Source: Fictibacillus gelatini DSM 15865 (GTDB lineage: Bacteria > Bacillota > Bacilli > Bacillales > Fictibacillaceae). From it: 48,283 nt of DNA. Location: contig NZ_AUMP01000032.1 of NCBI RefSeq assembly GCF_000430745.1, positions 1 to 48,283 on the forward strand. Reading direction: 5' to 3'. Positions within the stretch are counted from its first letter, which is position 1; the number at the start of each line of letters is the position of its first letter. Shown here piece by piece: positions 1 to 6,790 of this stretch. The notes below the pieces were generated by a model, which saw only the letters and a list, made by a program, of their open reading frames with translations, was not told where the DNA came from and did not search any database. A program made the translations under genes and the position numbers.

Positions 1-18
1 ATGGGCGGCATGATGTAA
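1..18 (+). CDS. groEL: 3' end of a host gene, probably groEL (partial)
   Basis: The first 18 bases read M-G-G-M-M followed by TAA. A Gly-Gly-Met tail ending in Met-Met is the hallmark of bacterial GroEL C-termini. The integrase gene of the prophage begins only 87 bases further on, so this would be the host side of the left junction. Only five codons are visible, so the assignment rests on the tail motif alone; any Gly/Met-ending ORF would look the same. Confidence 0.55.
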   Translation: MGGMM

Positions 19-34
19 TAAGTCGCCAGAAAGT

Positions 35-78
35 GTTGATTTATCAACGATTGACAGCTTTATAAATGAGCTGTCAAT
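35..78. repeat. Two adjacent inverted repeats beside the integrase gene
   Basis: A 14-bp palindrome (GTTGAT-TT-ATCAAC, 35-48) is followed at once by a perfect 10-bp inverted repeat (50-59 with 69-78, ATTGACAGCT and its complement, 9-base loop). Neither strand has a T-run after the larger stem, so it is not a normal intrinsic terminator. The position between the presumed groEL stop and the integrase 3' end fits recombinase arm or core sites at the left attachment site, but no core repeat shared with the right end was found. Confidence 0.5.
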
Positions 79-105
79 CCAAAAAAATCACATTTCGCTA
101 ACATT

Positions 106-1329
106 TCACATCGAAATCTTATTATTGAGGATGTCCACTAAAGTTTGATTAATCTTTTGTGAGGCATCCTCTTTCATTTTCTTTGTGACATGAGTATAGA
201 TTTTCATTGTGGTTTTTATGTCTTCATGTCCAACTCGTTCCATAATCGTTGCAAGATCGACTCCCGCAGCAGTTAACATGCTAATGTGAGTATGCCGAAA
301 AATGTGAGGGGTTGCATGCTTCTTAATCGTTGTTTTTTCTATAAGTCTTTCCATACGTACCAGGATGTTTTTAGGAGCGAATGGATACCCATTATCCCTG
401 CAGAACACAAAATTCGCTTCATGAAAGTCCTCTTTGTACTTTAGTCTTCCTGCCTCATGAAGCTTCATTTGTTTGATTTTGTGCTGTTTTAGTAAATTCA
501 TCACATACTCAGGAATATCGAATGTCCGAACTGAACCTTCTGTTTTTGGTGGAGTGAGTTCATATTTTTTCATGTTATTCGTTTCGTTTGTTAACGTTTT
601 AGTAACACGGACTAAATTTTTATTAAAGGTAATATCGGTCCATTTTAAGGCGCAAAGTTCCCCAGAACGCATTCCGGAAAATACAAGCAAATAAAACCAT
701 TCAGTGTCCAAATACAGGCCGTATTTCTCTACCGCATCTAAAAACTCGGATACCTCGTTTATCTCTAGGTACTTTTCTTCAATGTCCTCATTTTCAATCT
801 CTTCAACTGTTTTTCGCTTTTTAGGAATAACGGCGTAAGTTGTTGGACTTTCTTTTATCAATTTTTCTTGAACTGCATATCTAAAAATCATCCCAGCTGT
901 GGTATGGACGCCTTCAATTGTGTTTCTTGCATAGGAAACAGGTTTTCTTTTTTTATTTGGTTTTGATAAATCAATTAAGATGTCCTGATACATTTTGGAT
1001 GATATTTTATCTACATTTACCTTGGCGATATATCTTAAGAGGATTTTAATTTCCTTTCGGCGAATCCTGACAGTGTTTTTCTTTACCCCTGTTAATACGT
1101 ATACCTTTAACCATTCCGCAGCAAGTTTATCAAACGTCATTTTCCTTACTTTTTTCTCATCAATGCCGTTTTCCTTTAATTTTCTTATCGCATCTTCAAC
1201 CCTTTTGGCAGCTTCTTTCTTAGTTTTTCCACGGCGAGAAATTTGTCTCCTTTTACCCGTTACAGGATCCGATGGACCATCAGCAACGCAAACCCACTTC
1301 TTGCCCTTGATTAGTTCTTTACAGTACAT
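106..1329 (-). CDS. int: Phage integrase, tyrosine recombinase
   Basis: A 407-residue site-specific tyrosine recombinase that integrates and, with an accessory factor, excises the prophage. The N-terminal 60 residues form the basic arm-binding domain, residues about 65-170 the core-binding domain and 185-395 the catalytic domain. The catalytic set is visible: R221 (SGMRSGE), H342-x-x-R345 (HIFRH), H368 (VGHED) and nucleophile Y378 (IYTHV). Length is typical of Bacillus phage integrases. The ATG has an AAAGGAG ribosome site. It lies last on the leftward lysogeny strand, next to the presumed attachment site, as expected for an attL-proximal int. Confidence 0.95.
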   Translation of the reverse strand: MYCKELIKGKKWVCVADGPSDPVTGKRRQISRRGKTKKEAAKRVEDAIRKLKENGIDEKKVRKMTFDKLAAEWLKVYVLTGVKKNTVRIRRKEIKILLRYIAKVNVDKISSKMYQDILIDLSKPNKKRKPVSYARNTIEGVHTTAGMIFRYAVQEKLIKESPTTYAVIPKKRKTVEEIENEDIEEKYLEINEVSEFLDAVEKYGLYLDTEWFYLLVFSGMRSGELCALKWTDITFNKNLVRVTKTLTNETNNMKKYELTPPKTEGSVRTFDIPEYVMNLLKQHKIKQMKLHEAGRLKYKEDFHEANFVFCRDNGYPFAPKNILVRMERLIEKTTIKKHATPHIFRHTHISMLTAAGVDLATIMERVGHEDIKTTMKIYTHVTKKMKEDASQKINQTLVDILNNKISM

Positions 1330-1459
1330 TGATCATTCTCCTTTCCTTTGATTTTTTATATAAATGCACATTCCGCGTAAGATAAAATCTCTTTAGCATC
1401 AGCGGCTTGTATAATAAATTGTTTGTTTTGGAATGTATGTTCTGTTTTACGTTATAATG

Positions 1460-1477
1460 AAAAACCCGATAAGGGCT
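1460..1477 (-). terminator. Short intrinsic terminator-like hairpin (minus)
   Basis: Read on the minus strand this is AGCCC-ttatc-GGGTT running into a five-T tract. The stem is only five pairs with one G-T, so it is weak. It resembles the terminator at 1634-1655 in sequence. Confidence 0.4.
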
Positions 1478-1633
1478 AACACTAATTTAATTGATTCCTT
1501 TAAAATAACATTTTGCCATCTTCGGATAAGGTAAAAGTTAATGGAATAAATGTTCGGTTTGGTAATAAAATATCCCAAAAATATATATCCCTTTTGAAAG
1601 ATATACAAAAACATATGTTCGATTAATGATGAA

Positions 1634-1655
1634 AAGAAAAAGCCCGGATAGGACT
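1634..1655 (-). terminator. Intrinsic terminator of the 1663-3173 gene pair (minus)
   Basis: On the minus strand AGTCC-tatcc-GGGCT is followed by TTTTTC. It lies seven bases past the stop of the membrane-protein gene and probably separates that operon from int. Confidence 0.55.
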
Positions 1656-1662
1656 CAAAAAA

Positions 1663-2241
1663 CTAAACACCTTTCACTATAAATAAATAAAGCATTTTTA
1701 CATTTCGAATGGATATAAATATCGAATGAAGAACCCCAGCTAACCACATTACAAATACAGTCCATAACCAGTAAGGAGTTAAATCATTTTTAAAAGTTTT
1801 GGGAACGAAAAATTGACTTGCGAAGTAAAGCAAAATACCAATTAAAACAATTATCAATTGGACAACAATAGCCCAAGTGAAAAAAATTACTAAGATGGAG
1901 AATTTGGATGTTTTCGGGTCTTTTTCGCTTGGCTTATTTTTTAATTCTCTTATTACATCAGACTGTGAACTTGCAATAACCGCGATACTTGCAACATTAA
2001 ATCCTGCAAGTATTGAAATAGCTGTTATAACAATATTGTTTAGTGTCTGAAAGTTGTTTATAAATTGCTTTATATTCACATTAAAAAACAAAACAGGAAT
2101 TATTGTTAGTCCAAGAGCAATCAAAAGAGCAAAAAGTAAATCAAAAACTTTCTCGGATGAAGTCGAAAACTTCCGATACTCCTTAAATGATTCGAGTACA
2201 AACCTATTCGATTTGCAAAATGCTTTTATTTTTTGACCCAT
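1663..2241 (-). CDS. Four-helix membrane protein, partner of the 2244-3173 gene
   Basis: A 192-residue integral membrane protein of unknown family. Four hydrophobic segments are visible, near residues 32-52, 65-90, 115-142 and 152-185; the first 30 residues are charged and cytosolic-looking. The gene follows the 309-residue soluble protein with a two-base gap, so the two are almost certainly co-translated and may act together. A small four-helix membrane protein paired with a soluble protein of about 310 residues, in the lysogeny module beside int, is a layout seen in prophage superinfection-exclusion and abortive-infection pairs such as Kiwa. That function is inferred from layout only; no Kiwa motif was identified. 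Confidence 0.75.
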   Translation of the reverse strand: MGQKIKAFCKSNRFVLESFKEYRKFSTSSEKVFDLLFALLIALGLTIIPVLFFNVNIKQFINNFQTLNNIVITAISILAGFNVASIAVIASSQSDVIRELKNKPSEKDPKTSKFSILVIFFTWAIVVQLIIVLIGILLYFASQFFVPKTFKNDLTPYWLWTVFVMWLAGVLHSIFISIRNVKMLYLFIVKGV

Positions 2242-2243
2242 GA

Positions 2244-3173
2244 TTATTCTCCTCTTTTTAATAGGTCTCTATCATCACCAATTTTCTTTATTTTATCATA
2301 TAAATCATCACTAATCGGACTATTATTAGTATCTACTTTTATTGCAGGTCGATATCGTTCAGAATAAGAATCAACATTAAAAGTACGATCTGACCCTGAT
2401 TGTTCCCCGACTACTTTTATAGCAGTAACACCTTTCTGACCTTTATATTTTTGAATAAATGGAATCATTTTTCCAAGTCCCTCACGAGCATATCTAGCTT
2501 TAAATTCCAAAAGAACATGCGTGCCATATATACTGTCGGTTTCTTCTTGAAGCTCTTGAATAAATTCATTCTCATCAGACTTTTCTTTTGTACTTATTTC
2601 TATGATTGTAGATTTAACTTTATCTAATTTTTTAATGTCCTCTAATAAATTAGAGCTGACAAGTGAGCAAATGTTCAAATCGGTATATTTCGAGGCACTA
2701 ATTGTTTCAGATCCGAATTTTTCAAGATAAGTTTGTACTTTTGAGCGCCCCATTCTAACATCGGTTGATTGCAATAACATAAATCCATCTTCCTTCCTTA
2801 TCAGGAAGTGCGTATACATCTCTTCTCCTTCTCTTTTGTCTTTTGGATTTTCTCTTGATTCAAGAGTATCTGCATGAATAAGATTTGCTTTTGTTCCATA
2901 TGCGGCACTTTTGAATTTCCCGTAGATATATTTTTCATCCTGTTGTAAATCATCAAGCAAAGTAAACCATTCGTCTTTAACGTTCATTTTTCGAGCTAAT
3001 GGTTCTTCGTCAAATATCGTTTTGAGTAAGCGATAAACAAACTGAAAGTCCCATGTTATGGCGTATTCATCATTTTTAACTTTTTTTCCAAGACGAAGCT
3101 TGTTAGTTTGTTTTATATAATGAAGATCAAATTGAAAAGCAGTAAAACTAAATTGTTTTGTCTTGTTAGCCAA
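2244..3173 (-). CDS. Soluble protein of unknown function, paired with membrane protein
   Basis: A 309-residue protein with no signal peptide or membrane segment; it starts at TTG with an AGGAGG ribosome site. It is rich in Lys, Asp and Glu, with a basic aromatic N-terminus (KQFSFTAFQFDLHY) and a conserved-looking C-terminal part around residues 220-285. No nuclease, ATPase or HTH motif was recognised. It sits between an ImmA-type gene (22-base gap) and the membrane protein (2-base gap). Expression from the lysogen together with a membrane partner suggests an exclusion or defence role, but the family was not identified and the assignment is open. Confidence 0.75.
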   Translation of the reverse strand: MANKTKQFSFTAFQFDLHYIKQTNKLRLGKKVKNDEYAITWDFQFVYRLLKTIFDEEPLARKMNVKDEWFTLLDDLQQDEKYIYGKFKSAAYGTKANLIHADTLESRENPKDKREGEEMYTHFLIRKEDGFMLLQSTDVRMGRSKVQTYLEKFGSETISASKYTDLNICSLVSSNLLEDIKKLDKVKSTIIEISTKEKSDENEFIQELQEETDSIYGTHVLLEFKARYAREGLGKMIPFIQKYKGQKGVTAIKVVGEQSGSDRTFNVDSYSERYRPAIKVDTNNSPISDDLYDKIKKIGDDRDLLKRGE

Positions 3174-3195
3174 CTTTATTTCCTCCTAAATTATT

Positions 3196-3771
3196 TTATT
3201 CCAACCACTTAATCGCCCCGACCTTACCGCCAATCGAAGCAATGAGATCCACTTTTCGGTTAAACACCAATTGCAGCCGGTACTGTGCAAATTTTTCTGT
3301 TACAAGGAAGTGATCCGCAATTTCAGAAATACATACAGCCTGATCGGTTGCCGCAATATAAACACTTTCTAAAAATCGTGCGGGCATAAGAAGATAAGCT
3401 GACATTCGTTTTGCCTGGGCTTCAAGTTTGCCAATGTAATGCTTGTCCATTCCAATCTGTGATGTATGGTGAGCGTAAATGTGGCAGAATTCCTCTGTAA
3501 GAAGTAATTTCTTTTCGATCGCATTCAAACCAGGTCGAATGTAAATTAGTCCGCGGCGGCCGCGATTTTTTGGAATAGAGAAGGCTTTAATTCCGCCTTT
3601 GATGTTACCTTCATAAAAATCAAAGGGCAAAATTTTAATCCCGTAACGACGGCAAATTTCGAATATGTCAATTTCATCTGCAGATTGAAAATTAAAGTGT
3701 GAGAGTACGGCTTCTGCTCGCTCTTCCCAATAGTCTGATTTAGTTGTAGGAAGTAATTGCCCCAGTTGCAT
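3196..3771 (-). CDS. ImmA/IrrE-family metallopeptidase-like protein
   Basis: A 191-residue protein of the ImmA/IrrE (M78, DUF955) family. In phages and ICEs these proteins cleave or antagonise the immunity repressor and so trigger induction. The active-site region reads T-E93-E94-F-C-H97, followed by the family signature at 117-130 (EAQAKRMSAYLLMP). The first zinc ligand of the usual HExxH is Glu here, a variant I have seen in other prophage members. The gene lies in the same leftward module as a repressor that lacks a self-cleavage domain, which supports the role. ATG start with AGGAG nine bases upstream. Confidence 0.85.
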   Translation of the reverse strand: MQLGQLLPTTKSDYWEERAEAVLSHFNFQSADEIDIFEICRRYGIKILPFDFYEGNIKGGIKAFSIPKNRGRRGLIYIRPGLNAIEKKLLLTEEFCHIYAHHTSQIGMDKHYIGKLEAQAKRMSAYLLMPARFLESVYIAATDQAVCISEIADHFLVTEKFAQYRLQLVFNRKVDLIASIGGKVGAIKWLE

Positions 3772-3801
3772 GGTGTAACGACTCCTAAATATGAAATTAA
3801 G

Positions 3802-3820
3802 GGGAGGGTGGGTTCCTCCC
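3802..3820 (-). terminator. GC-rich hairpin after the nuclease gene (minus)
   Basis: GGGAGG and CCTCCC can pair across an 8-base loop between the nuclease stop and the ImmA-like start. On the minus strand the stem is followed by CTTAATTT rather than a clear T-run, so it may attenuate rather than terminate. Confidence 0.35.
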
Positions 3821-3830
3821 GAACAATTAA

Positions 3831-4712
3831 TTAATTTCTTTCACACGCATAATTGTCGTGATCCCGATCCATTTTCGGCTGATAAGCCGGATGACTGGAC
3901 GGCACACCGTTTGGATATACTCTTCTTAGATCGGTACAGTTTGCAAAATTGGTTTTAACCGGTTCTGGTTTTGGAGTAGAAGGAACCTTCGGTTTAGACG
4001 GTTGTGTCTTTATAACTTTTGCAACACAACCGACAAATCCTCTGTTTGTTACGTAACCGGATCGTGACCATATTCTAAGATGTTTCGCTTGAGCACTGTC
4101 TTCTGCTTTTTCGTATGTTGAGAGATACTTGTAGGGTGGTTCATATACATAGGCGACTCTAGCGTAGCCTTCTTTTAATAATGTTTCTTGAACTGATTTC
4201 CCATCAACAAATACATAAGCTAACAATCGGCCGTATTTATCAGTGCGACTTTTCTCAAACTCAAGCGTAAGTTTTCCGCTGTTCACGAGTTGGCGATTTC
4301 GCTCTGCGGCATCTTTGGCGAATGGCTGAACACAAGTGCCGGGTTTTTTAGATTCGGGTGTATCTACAAGTAAATAACGAACTGTTTCCTCTTTCCCTTT
4401 ATAGTTGACTTTGATTGTATCTCCGTCTACTGTTTCAATAAGGGTAACAGCTGCTCGGTTTACTTTACTTTGAGGTTTTGTAGTATTATGTTTTGTAGCT
4501 TGATTTGTTTTTGTTTCTGTTTTTGCTTCATTTTTTGATGTTCCTTTGTCTTCAGTTGCAGCAGAGTTATTTTCTTTTGATTTATTTTGATCAGTTTCTT
4601 TTTGTGCAGCCTGTTTGGTTTGGTTATTATCTGTGCTTGCTTTTTGCGGTTGTTCACATGCCCCTAACAATAATGAAAGAGTCAAAGGTAATGTTAAAAT
4701 TAATCGTTTCAT
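3831..4712 (-). CDS. yokF: Secreted lipoprotein nuclease: thermonuclease plus Excalibur domain (YokF-like)
   Basis: A 293-residue lipoprotein. The signal peptide ends in lipobox LLGAC with Cys19 as the lipidated residue. Residues 20-85 are a low-complexity K/N/T/E/Q linker, residues about 86-225 a staphylococcal-nuclease domain (VDGDTIKV, RYLLVDTPES, DKYGRLLAYVFVDG), and the last 38 residues an Excalibur calcium-binding domain (DRDHDNYACE). SPbeta YokF of B. subtilis has the same length and domain order, and the neighbouring gene is YokE-like, so a piece of SPbeta-type gene order is kept. It would degrade DNA or RNA outside the membrane. A role in blocking incoming phage DNA is an inference. 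Confidence 0.9.
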   Translation of the reverse strand: MKRLILTLPLTLSLLLGACEQPQKASTDNNQTKQAAQKETDQNKSKENNSAATEDKGTSKNEAKTETKTNQATKHNTTKPQSKVNRAAVTLIETVDGDTIKVNYKGKEETVRYLLVDTPESKKPGTCVQPFAKDAAERNRQLVNSGKLTLEFEKSRTDKYGRLLAYVFVDGKSVQETLLKEGYARVAYVYEPPYKYLSTYEKAEDSAQAKHLRIWSRSGYVTNRGFVGCVAKVIKTQPSKPKVPSTPKPEPVKTNFANCTDLRRVYPNGVPSSHPAYQPKMDRDHDNYACERN

Positions 4713-4733
4713 TTTATCCCCCTCAAGATATCA

Positions 4734-5228
4734 TCATAGTTGATTTGTACGTTCTTTTACTTTATCTCTAATTGCTTTAACGACGCTATCAAGATTATTC
4801 TCTGGTATATTACGAATCGTTCTTTTTTTCGATCCGAAAACTCCTTTGATTTTTAAATAAAGAATCCCCAACTCCATTAGAGCTTTACCAAAAGGATTTG
4901 GAGCGATATCGAAATCAACTTCAACAATATCTTTATATTGAATGGTTTCAGTCTCAGCGCCACCAAATAATCCGCCTTTCATCGTTACAAAAACTAATTT
5001 GCTTTCTGCCACAATGATAAAGCCAGTCTTTGTTAAGGTGGGATTTGCTGTTTCAAATGAAAAAATCTTTTCATTATCCTTGATCACTTTTTTTAATGCT
5101 TTTATGGCAAGTTCATAGAACTTTCGTTCCGACTTTGGAAATTCTAAAATAAATTCCTCCATTTCCGTTAAAGTCACTGGATATTCCATGATGCCAAACC
5201 GATAGTTAAGTTTAGTATAATTCCCCAT
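4734..5228 (-). CDS. yokE: YokE-like PH-domain protein
   Basis: A 164-residue soluble protein. Residues about 45-150 have the pattern of a bacterial PH domain as in B. subtilis SPbeta YokE: alternating beta strands (GFIIVAESKLVFVTMKGG), a strand ending in IVEVDFD, and a closing helix (LDSVVKAIRDKVKE). The ligand is unknown. It lies 21 bases upstream of the YokF-like gene, the order found in SPbeta, so the two probably form one unit. ATG start behind AAAGGGG. The repressor terminator upstream means this pair needs its own promoter or read-through. Confidence 0.8.
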   Translation of the reverse strand: MGNYTKLNYRFGIMEYPVTLTEMEEFILEFPKSERKFYELAIKALKKVIKDNEKIFSFETANPTLTKTGFIIVAESKLVFVTMKGGLFGGAETETIQYKDIVEVDFDIAPNPFGKALMELGILYLKIKGVFGSKKRTIRNIPENNLDSVVKAIRDKVKERTNQL

Positions 5229-5366
5229 GTTTTTAGCCCCTTTTTACTTTTTATATGTATTAATGGGTGAATGTCCCATTGATACAGAAAAAATAAATAC
5301 CCCCAATAACGGGCGGAATTAAAAGAATAATATAAGTTAGGATAAATATCTGATATTTGTTTAAAA

Positions 5367-5389
5367 TAAAACACGCCTAAGCGTGCTTT
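5367..5389 (-). terminator. Repressor gene terminator (minus)
   Basis: On the minus strand AAAGCACGC-ttag-GCGTGTTTT forms up to nine pairs (one G-T) and runs into TTTTATTTT. The stem overlaps the repressor stop codon. Confidence 0.75.
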
Positions 5390-5876
5390 AATCATCGATA
5401 ATATCTTCGTCGTCCTCATCATCTGCATCAAGATCTTTCTTGATAAATTCCCACATCTTAATCAGTTGTTTGATTTTTTTCTCCGGTGCATTGGCAAGAT
5501 CGTGGAAGAGAACAGGGTGCTTTTTTATTTCTTCTAATATTTTTAGTTCTTCTTTTGAAAAACCTAATTTCTCATCAGAAATTTTAACTATATTTGCGTC
5601 TGGAAGCTTATTCTTGATCGTAAGCCTGTAAGGGAGAATAACAGACTTTCCGGATTGTGTATATGATTCTAAATAACCGGTTTTTTCTTCGGTACGCCCA
5701 AGAAGATAATCTGTTGACACATTAAATAGATCAGCCATCTTCTGAAGGGTTTCAGTGTCGGGTTCACTACGACCGTTTTCATAGTGAGAATAACGAGCAC
5801 GGGAAATTCCTATTAAATTTGCAATGTCCTCTTGAGTTCTTTTACCCCTCAAGTCTTTTAATCTCTTCCCTAACAC
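5388..5876 (-). CDS. Phage immunity repressor, cI-like HTH protein
   Basis: A 162-residue XRE-family repressor. Residues 1-62 are the DNA-binding domain ([20 protein letters not shown], then the usual [15 protein letters not shown] end). The rest is helical and ends in a very acidic tail ([13 protein letters not shown]). There is no S24/LexA-type peptidase domain, so it cannot self-cleave; the ImmA-like protein and the antirepressor are the likely inducers. The start is GTG, with AGAGGAGG upstream; the ATG four bases earlier is out of frame. Its gene faces the cro-like gene across four operator-like palindromes. Confidence 0.9.
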   Translation of the reverse strand: MLGKRLKDLRGKRTQEDIANLIGISRARYSHYENGRSEPDTETLQKMADLFNVSTDYLLGRTEEKTGYLESYTQSGKSVILPYRLTIKNKLPDANIVKISDEKLGFSKEELKILEEIKKHPVLFHDLANAPEKKIKQLIKMWEFIKKDLDADDEDDEDIIDD

Positions 5877-5914
5877 TCATCATCCTCCTCTCTATAATCA
5901 TTTAATTTATCTTT

Positions 5915-5943
5915 ATTATAGATACAGTTTGTATCGTTTTAAA
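5915..5943 (-). promoter_or_regulatory. Repressor promoter (minus)
   Basis: On the minus strand a perfect TATAAT (5920-5915) lies 17 bases from TTTAAA (5943-5938). The operator at 5921-5935 fills the spacer, so the repressor would control its own gene. Confidence 0.6.
5921..5935. promoter_or_regulatory. Operator O1, GATAC-N5-GTATC
   Basis: 15-bp palindrome GATACAGTTTGTATC inside the spacer of the repressor promoter. Same design as the copies at 5978, 6013 and 6250. Confidence 0.8.
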
Positions 5944-5948
5944 TAGAT

Positions 5949-5963
5949 GATAAAAAAAGTATC
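5949..5963. promoter_or_regulatory. Degenerate operator-like site
   Basis: GATAAAAAAAGTATC matches the operator design with one changed base in the left half. It lies midway between the two promoters and may be a weak site. Confidence 0.4.
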
Positions 5964-5972
5964 AAAAAAGTA

Positions 5973-6001
5973 TTGACGATACAGAATGTATCAAATATAA
6001 T
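5973..6001 (+). promoter_or_regulatory. Early rightward promoter
   Basis: TTGACG (5973-5978), 17-base spacer, perfect TATAAT (5996-6001). It drives the cro-like gene and probably the whole early operon. Operator O2 overlaps the -35 and spacer, and O3 lies just past the start. Confidence 0.85.
5978..5992. promoter_or_regulatory. Operator O2, GATAC-N5-GTATC
   Basis: 15-bp palindrome GATACAGAATGTATC covering the spacer of the early promoter, where a bound repressor would block RNA polymerase. Confidence 0.85.
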
Positions 6002-6012
6002 TTAGATACAGT

Positions 6013-6027
6013 GATACAAAACGTATC
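6013..6027. promoter_or_regulatory. Operator O3, GATAC-N5-GTATC
   Basis: 15-bp palindrome GATACAAAACGTATC just downstream of the early -10 box and upstream of the cro-like ribosome site. A further GATAC half-site lies at 6005-6009. Confidence 0.8.
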
Positions 6028-6045
6028 AGAAAAGAGGTGAATAAA

Positions 6046-6282
6046 ATGCGAAAACGATTAGTAAACGAAAGAACTTCACGAGACTGGACACAAAAACAAG
6101 TGGCCGAAATGTTGAATATCTCAGAAGTCTACGTTAGAAAAATAGAAAAAGCTGAAAGAAATCCTGGTCGCAAAACCATGCTTAAGTTTGAAAAACTTTA
6201 TGGTGTTAGAGACCGCGATCTTTTCCCTGATCTTTTTCAGATAGATATTGATACAAAATGTATCAAAACTAATTCAGCCTAA
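6046..6282 (+). CDS. Cro-like XRE-family regulator
   Basis: A small HTH protein (78 residues from the ATG) at the head of the early operon, opposite the repressor: the place of Cro. The helix-turn-helix spans about residues 12-45 (WTQKQVAEMLNISEVYVRKI) and ends with the RDLFPDLF segment common to phage XRE proteins. ATG 6046 is preferred because GAGGTG lies at 6034-6039; a GTG three codons upstream is in frame but overlaps that ribosome site. The 3' end of the gene contains a full operator copy (6250-6264). Confidence 0.85.
   Translation: MRKRLVNERTSRDWTQKQVAEMLNISEVYVRKIEKAERNPGRKTMLKFEKLYGVRDRDLFPDLFQIDIDTKCIKTNSA
6250..6264. promoter_or_regulatory. Operator O4 inside the cro-like coding sequence
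   Basis: GATACAAAATGTATC, a perfect copy of the operator design, lies about 220 bases downstream of the promoter cluster within the last codons of the cro-like gene. It could allow looping by bound repressor or act as a roadblock. Confidence 0.75.
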
Positions 6283-6327
6283 GGAAGCCAGCTGATGAAC
6301 CTCCAACCCACGAAAGGCGGTGAAGAA

Positions 6328-6600
6328 ATGTCAATTCAAAGAAAAAAACGAAAATCTAAAAAGAAAACTAAAGTTCCAAGTTTAGAATGGAACAACATTA
6401 AAGGGGTAAAGCGTGAACGCTTAATCTTGGAGCGTAAGAAAAAAGGTCTTACTCAGGGTGAACTCGCGAAATTACTAAGTGTCTCAACCTCAACGATTTC
6501 TCATCTAGAAAACGGGAGAATTAAGCCGAGTCTTGAAGTAGAGAGTGGCCTTTTAGAAATATTTAATGTACCTTTTGAAAAACTGTTTCCTGATTTATAA
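6328..6600 (+). CDS. XRE-family DNA-binding protein
   Basis: A 90-residue second HTH regulator. The first 30 residues are highly basic (KKRKSKKKTK) and the HTH follows at about 35-85 (TQGELAKLLSVSTSTISHLE), ending in FEKLFPDL, the same ending as the preceding cro-like protein, so the two may be related by old duplication. ATG 6328 has AAGGCGGTG upstream; an in-frame ATG at 6295 has a poorer site. It follows the cro-like gene by 45 bases in the early operon. Confidence 0.75.
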   Translation: MSIQRKKRKSKKKTKVPSLEWNNIKGVKRERLILERKKKGLTQGELAKLLSVSTSTISHLENGRIKPSLEVESGLLEIFNVPFEKLFPDL

Positions 6601-6790
6601 AAATAGGACTTGACTATTAAAATCAAAATTTTTTCCAGTTGAACAAGAATAAACGACATTTTGCGGTAAGCAACAACTATAATTTTCTTTATTTTGTAAT
6701 TAGATATTTCTTGAAAGTTCGCGCGATGTCGTCTATCCCATACAATTGGAAACTTTCCGATTTTTATAATGAAATCAGGAGGCGAAGAAT

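Larger units (their letters stand above)
1330..1662. other. Intergenic region upstream of int
   Basis: This 333-base AT-rich gap holds the integrase ribosome site and two similar minus-strand terminator-like hairpins, at 1460-1477 and 1634-1655. A minus-strand frame starting near 1615 could encode a short hydrophobic peptide, but it has no ribosome site. TATAAT-like words occur (1410-1415 and 1453-1458, plus strand) without good -35 partners. No convincing promoter for int could be chosen. Confidence 0.5.

Noticed and set aside
1453-1458. Plus-strand promoter upstream of int (TATAAT)
   Set aside because: No -35 box at a workable distance and no plus-strand gene follows.
2244-3173. Assignment of the 1663-3173 pair to Kiwa (KwaB)
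   Set aside because: Only protein sizes and the four-helix partner agree; no KwaB motif could be recognised by eye, so only the layout similarity is reported.
5174-5431. 85-residue minus-strand ORF between the repressor and the PH-domain gene
   Set aside because: It overlaps both real genes and the repressor terminator, has no good ribosome site, and its composition looks like out-of-frame AT-rich DNA.
6601-6790. Promoter for the antirepressor gene
   Set aside because: TTGACT and TATAAT words occur but at wrong spacing; no pair within 16-18 bases was found.
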